From: an uncultured Olsenella sp. | GTDB lineage: Bacteria > Actinomycetota > Coriobacteriia > Coriobacteriales > Atopobiaceae | Length of the DNA: 64,000 bases | Direction of reading: 5' to 3' | Assembly (NCBI GenBank): GCA_949291295.1 | Contig: CASEVE010000012.1 | Coordinates: 23,056-87,055 of the forward strand | Shown: positions 63,701 to 64,000 of the stretch, piece by piece | How the letters are laid out: the number at the start of each line of letters is the position of its first letter | Position numbering within the stretch: the first letter of the stretch is position 1 | Notes under the pieces: model-generated | Told to the model about the DNA's origin: nothing | Databases searched by the model: none | The model's input: only the letters and a program-made list of their open reading frames with translations | Position numbers and translations under genes: made by a program

Positions 63701-64000
63701 ACCACGTTCACCGACCTCGAGCCTGAGACCGAGTACACGGTGATCGCGCGCTACCAGGAGCTTGAGACTCACGAGGCCTCTGAGCCGAGCGAGGGGGCTG
63801 TGGTTGTTACGCCCGCGGAGCCCGATCCCGAGCCTGAGCCGGAACCGGAGCCTGAGCCGGAACCGGAGCCTGACCCCGAGCCGGAGCCCGCCTCCGAGCA
63901 GGAGATGTTCCGCCTCTACAACCGCTGGACCGGCGAGCACTTCTACACCGCCTCCGCCATGGAGCGCGACGTCCTCGTGAGGGTCGGCTGGGCCTTCGAG
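57776..64000 (+). CDS. Giant BspA-like (DUF285) surface protein, 3' truncated by the window end
   Basis: ATG 57776, with AAAGGGGT upstream, opens a frame of at least 2,075 codons without a stop. A signal peptide (SRLSWRVLLPVAALIVTVF, ending about residue 38) is followed by five homologous modules of about 280-390 residues (starting near 57905, 58990, 60175, 61040 and 61830). Each module opens with EAFAVY or SAFAVY, contains repeats of VTDMSYMF and MSNMFYGC (DUF285, leucine-rich-like solenoid), and ends with GKLWYK and AGTWVL. Ig/MBG-like domains (from about 62760), an Fn3-like domain, an EPEPEP linker and the first DUF5648 repeat (FRLYNRWTGEHFYTAS) follow. BspA-like proteins act in adhesion. 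No enzyme domain is seen. Confidence 0.88.
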   Translation, partial: MSERPLLSRLSWRVLLPVAALIVTVFALVMGPVRQAAAQDGPQAFAVYTADNTTLTLYKADEVPEAGDTYEGHVVTNVFLIDESDTYFGESPFADVANVVKNVEVADCGDNKISPVSMDHWFEDFTNLIEVDGWEYADTSRVTNMSYMFSFTNLSGGLSAPELNTSSVTNMSNMFSYNKGLKTPDFSRWDVSKVTDMSYMFNGCTALSAPNFSNWNPSSVTTMKQMFYQCTALTSLDFSGWNTPELKNLSYAFFQDAALTSLDFEGWSAPKISNLQSTFNQCSALTELDLSSWGASKATDTSSTFLGCTSLTTLDLSGIGANGKYGYTFDRCPALSKVTLGAGWSFGDTRSLLPEAAGKLWYKADADGNPTGEGYTPDELAAAWDGATMAGTWVLGNAPAAELEAFAVYSSTDNTLTLYKASNKPAEGGVYNNKAATRVFDIDEQATHFSASPFADVKDQVTKVIIAAPENADNKLTPKSMNRWFYDFTSLEQVDGWANADTSQVTDMSYMFYRCNLSKGLDAPNLNTSSVTDMSNMFYGCKGLSSATGPDLSHWDVSNVTDMSSMFRECTALQAPKTSGWDTSSVENMSDMFRGCSSIVTFDLTPWNLGNVEFANRMFSGCSKLTTITLPDENMAALTSANELFNGCAALTTVNASTWVAPALTSASNMFYGCRALTSLDLSSLGSIALKDTDAMFCGCSALATLDLSGIGIAEKPIMSAMFTGCSALSEVTLGADWSFADDRGALPSVEGKLWYKADAEGNPAGTGYTGDDLAAAWDGAAMAGTWVLSEPIAEPAVLEAFAVYDASDASLTIYKASDKPEVGDTYNGKAVSQIFGINEETTWFSTSPFITVQGSLRTVTFAEPEDPNNKLSPKSLNYWFKDFRQISSITGWENVDGSRVTRMENAFQGCEGLQEIDLSSVSFTGVANMSRLFEGCTGLKSANLSGLVGPNVTNISYMFYRCAALSDLDVSNWNTTGVTSLYGIFQDCAFLKELDLSSWDLAKVSNANWTFTDSAVEKVTLGAGFRFVDGNDSYLPEKTGKLWYKLDAEGNPAGDGYASDALAEAWDGATMAGTWVLIDEIRPETSAFAVYSKDDKSLTIYKASDKPARNDTYNGKTVTWVFDIDEEKNYDISPFSGYAREYESVVFAAPEYADDKIAPASMSNWFSGLEKAKSITGWENVDGSNIQSMSRAFEYCYALTSIDLSDLRLTKATDLSWLFSGCTSLESADLTGLVRSGVTTITYMFNNCSALIELNLLSWNTSGITENNANWMFNGVTSLEKITLGDRFDFVAGYGVSLPDVAGKLWYLTDDNGDPTGTGYTGEDLAGAWNGDTMCGTWVLSDPIAEVGPEAFAVYCETDKTLTLYKANDKPAEGEQYNGKAATRVFDIDETATSFSASPFADVAENVTLVQIAAPESAEDKLTPACTAHWFDGFANLAQVADWQNADTSQVTDMSYMYRGCDLSNGFDAPDLKTGLVTTMSHMFDGCTGLAAPNLANFDMSSVTDMSYMFNGCTGLSAASISGWDVSSATNMSHMFAGCTSLPASFDLSGWTAPTALADASGMFAGCTSLTTLDFTDFGFAEGATTTDMLKGCTALTTVKLGAGWSFEGGVRLPSAEGKLWYKDGDTETTGYDPDGLADAWTADMAGTWQLADAPEPEPEPLTIELTGLTTSDSLTYGETITVTFTPKSGDDVVASGTATLKLGDTVLVTASEPQADGSFSLSYNTADKGIALGEQTLTVTFESEGYETATGTVETTLSAKALTVEVTSSLDKTWDGSDEVDGLAVELLGALESDDVTVSATGAYASSDAGEQDVTLTLALSGDDAAWYTVSAPTGLVGTISAAEIAGELSISGTPAFGETLTATYEPASGEQVSYTWTRDGQVIDGATGNTYTLTKEDVGAQIAVVATASDANHTGSVTSDAVTVAKAAQDAPAAPAATATSHTTIEVEALADSPAGAKAEYSIDGGKTWQTETTFTDLEPETEYTVIARYQELETHEASEPSEGAVVVTPAEPDPEPEPEPEPEPEPEPDPEPEPASEQEMFRLYNRWTGEHFYTASAMERDVLVRVGWAFE

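Noticed and set aside
60536..63940. Minus-strand 1,134-codon open frame opposite the BspA-like gene
   Set aside because: The plus strand encodes a signal peptide and regular DUF285 modules over the whole stretch; the antisense frame only mirrors their repeats.

Overview
This is a high-GC (roughly mid-60s %, judged by eye) bacterial chromosome segment that looks like Coriobacteriia, most likely an Olsenella/Atopobiaceae-type anaerobe. The reasons are the gene content (MerR-type HspR closing a dnaK-grpE-dnaJ operon, a Mg-type NRAMP like that described from Eggerthella lenta, large sortase-anchored glycosidases with FIVAR and Gly/Pro/Asp-rich wall regions, BspA-like proteins ending in DUF5648 repeats), frequent GTG/TTG starts, and many short intergenic palindromes. 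No phage, transposase, CRISPR array or rRNA was seen. One tRNA (Ser-UGA) is present.

Layout. 1-0.7 kb: 3' end of a surface protein with DUF5648 repeats. 0.7-5.9 kb (minus): operon of an MgtE-like Mg sensor/membrane protein, a metal-site-divergent NRAMP and a FUSC membrane protein. 6.1-6.8 kb: a head-to-head array of 42-bp units. 6.9-15.4 kb (plus): a permuted GH3 glycosidase and a 1,809-aa wall-anchored GH20 hexosaminidase. 15.5-16.0 kb: a second 42-bp array. 16-23.2 kb: housekeeping genes (LemA, tRNA-Ser, tadA, lactate permease, rlmI broken by an in-frame amber codon, DEAD-box helicase, metA). 23.2-28.3 kb: an HTH protein, a membrane Ser/Thr kinase, an SPFH/SHOCT protein, a zinc-ribbon protein and an acidic membrane protein, with similar TCAGT-N5-ACTGA dyads in two of their promoter regions. 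28.4-33.0 kb: a CoA-disulfide-reductase/rhodanese/siroheme-ferredoxin fusion, a NifX-like protein, a CbiK-like chelatase and a YfcE-type phosphodiesterase. 33.3-37.6 kb: dnaK-grpE-dnaJ-hspR. 37.7-57.1 kb: two GH2 beta-galactosidase-type units in one uninterrupted 4,246-codon frame, then a 2,133-aa GH84 hexosaminidase. 57.8 kb to the end: a giant BspA-like protein that runs off the window and ends in DUF5648.

Together the exported GH3, GH20, GH2, GH2 and GH84 enzymes, with CBM32-like, Ig-like and FIVAR modules and sortase-type tails, look like a set for foraging host glycans (mucin or glycosaminoglycan type). The unexplained part is the intergenic DNA. Several head-to-head arrays of short boxes, phased at 21, 41 or 42 bp, sit around the glycosidase blocks. 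Two 42-bp arrays flank GH3-GH20, and two 21-bp GTGTACAC arrays flank GH2 unit 2-GH84 with identical internal spacing. Palindrome families with compensated substitutions sit between stop codons and ribosome binding sites.
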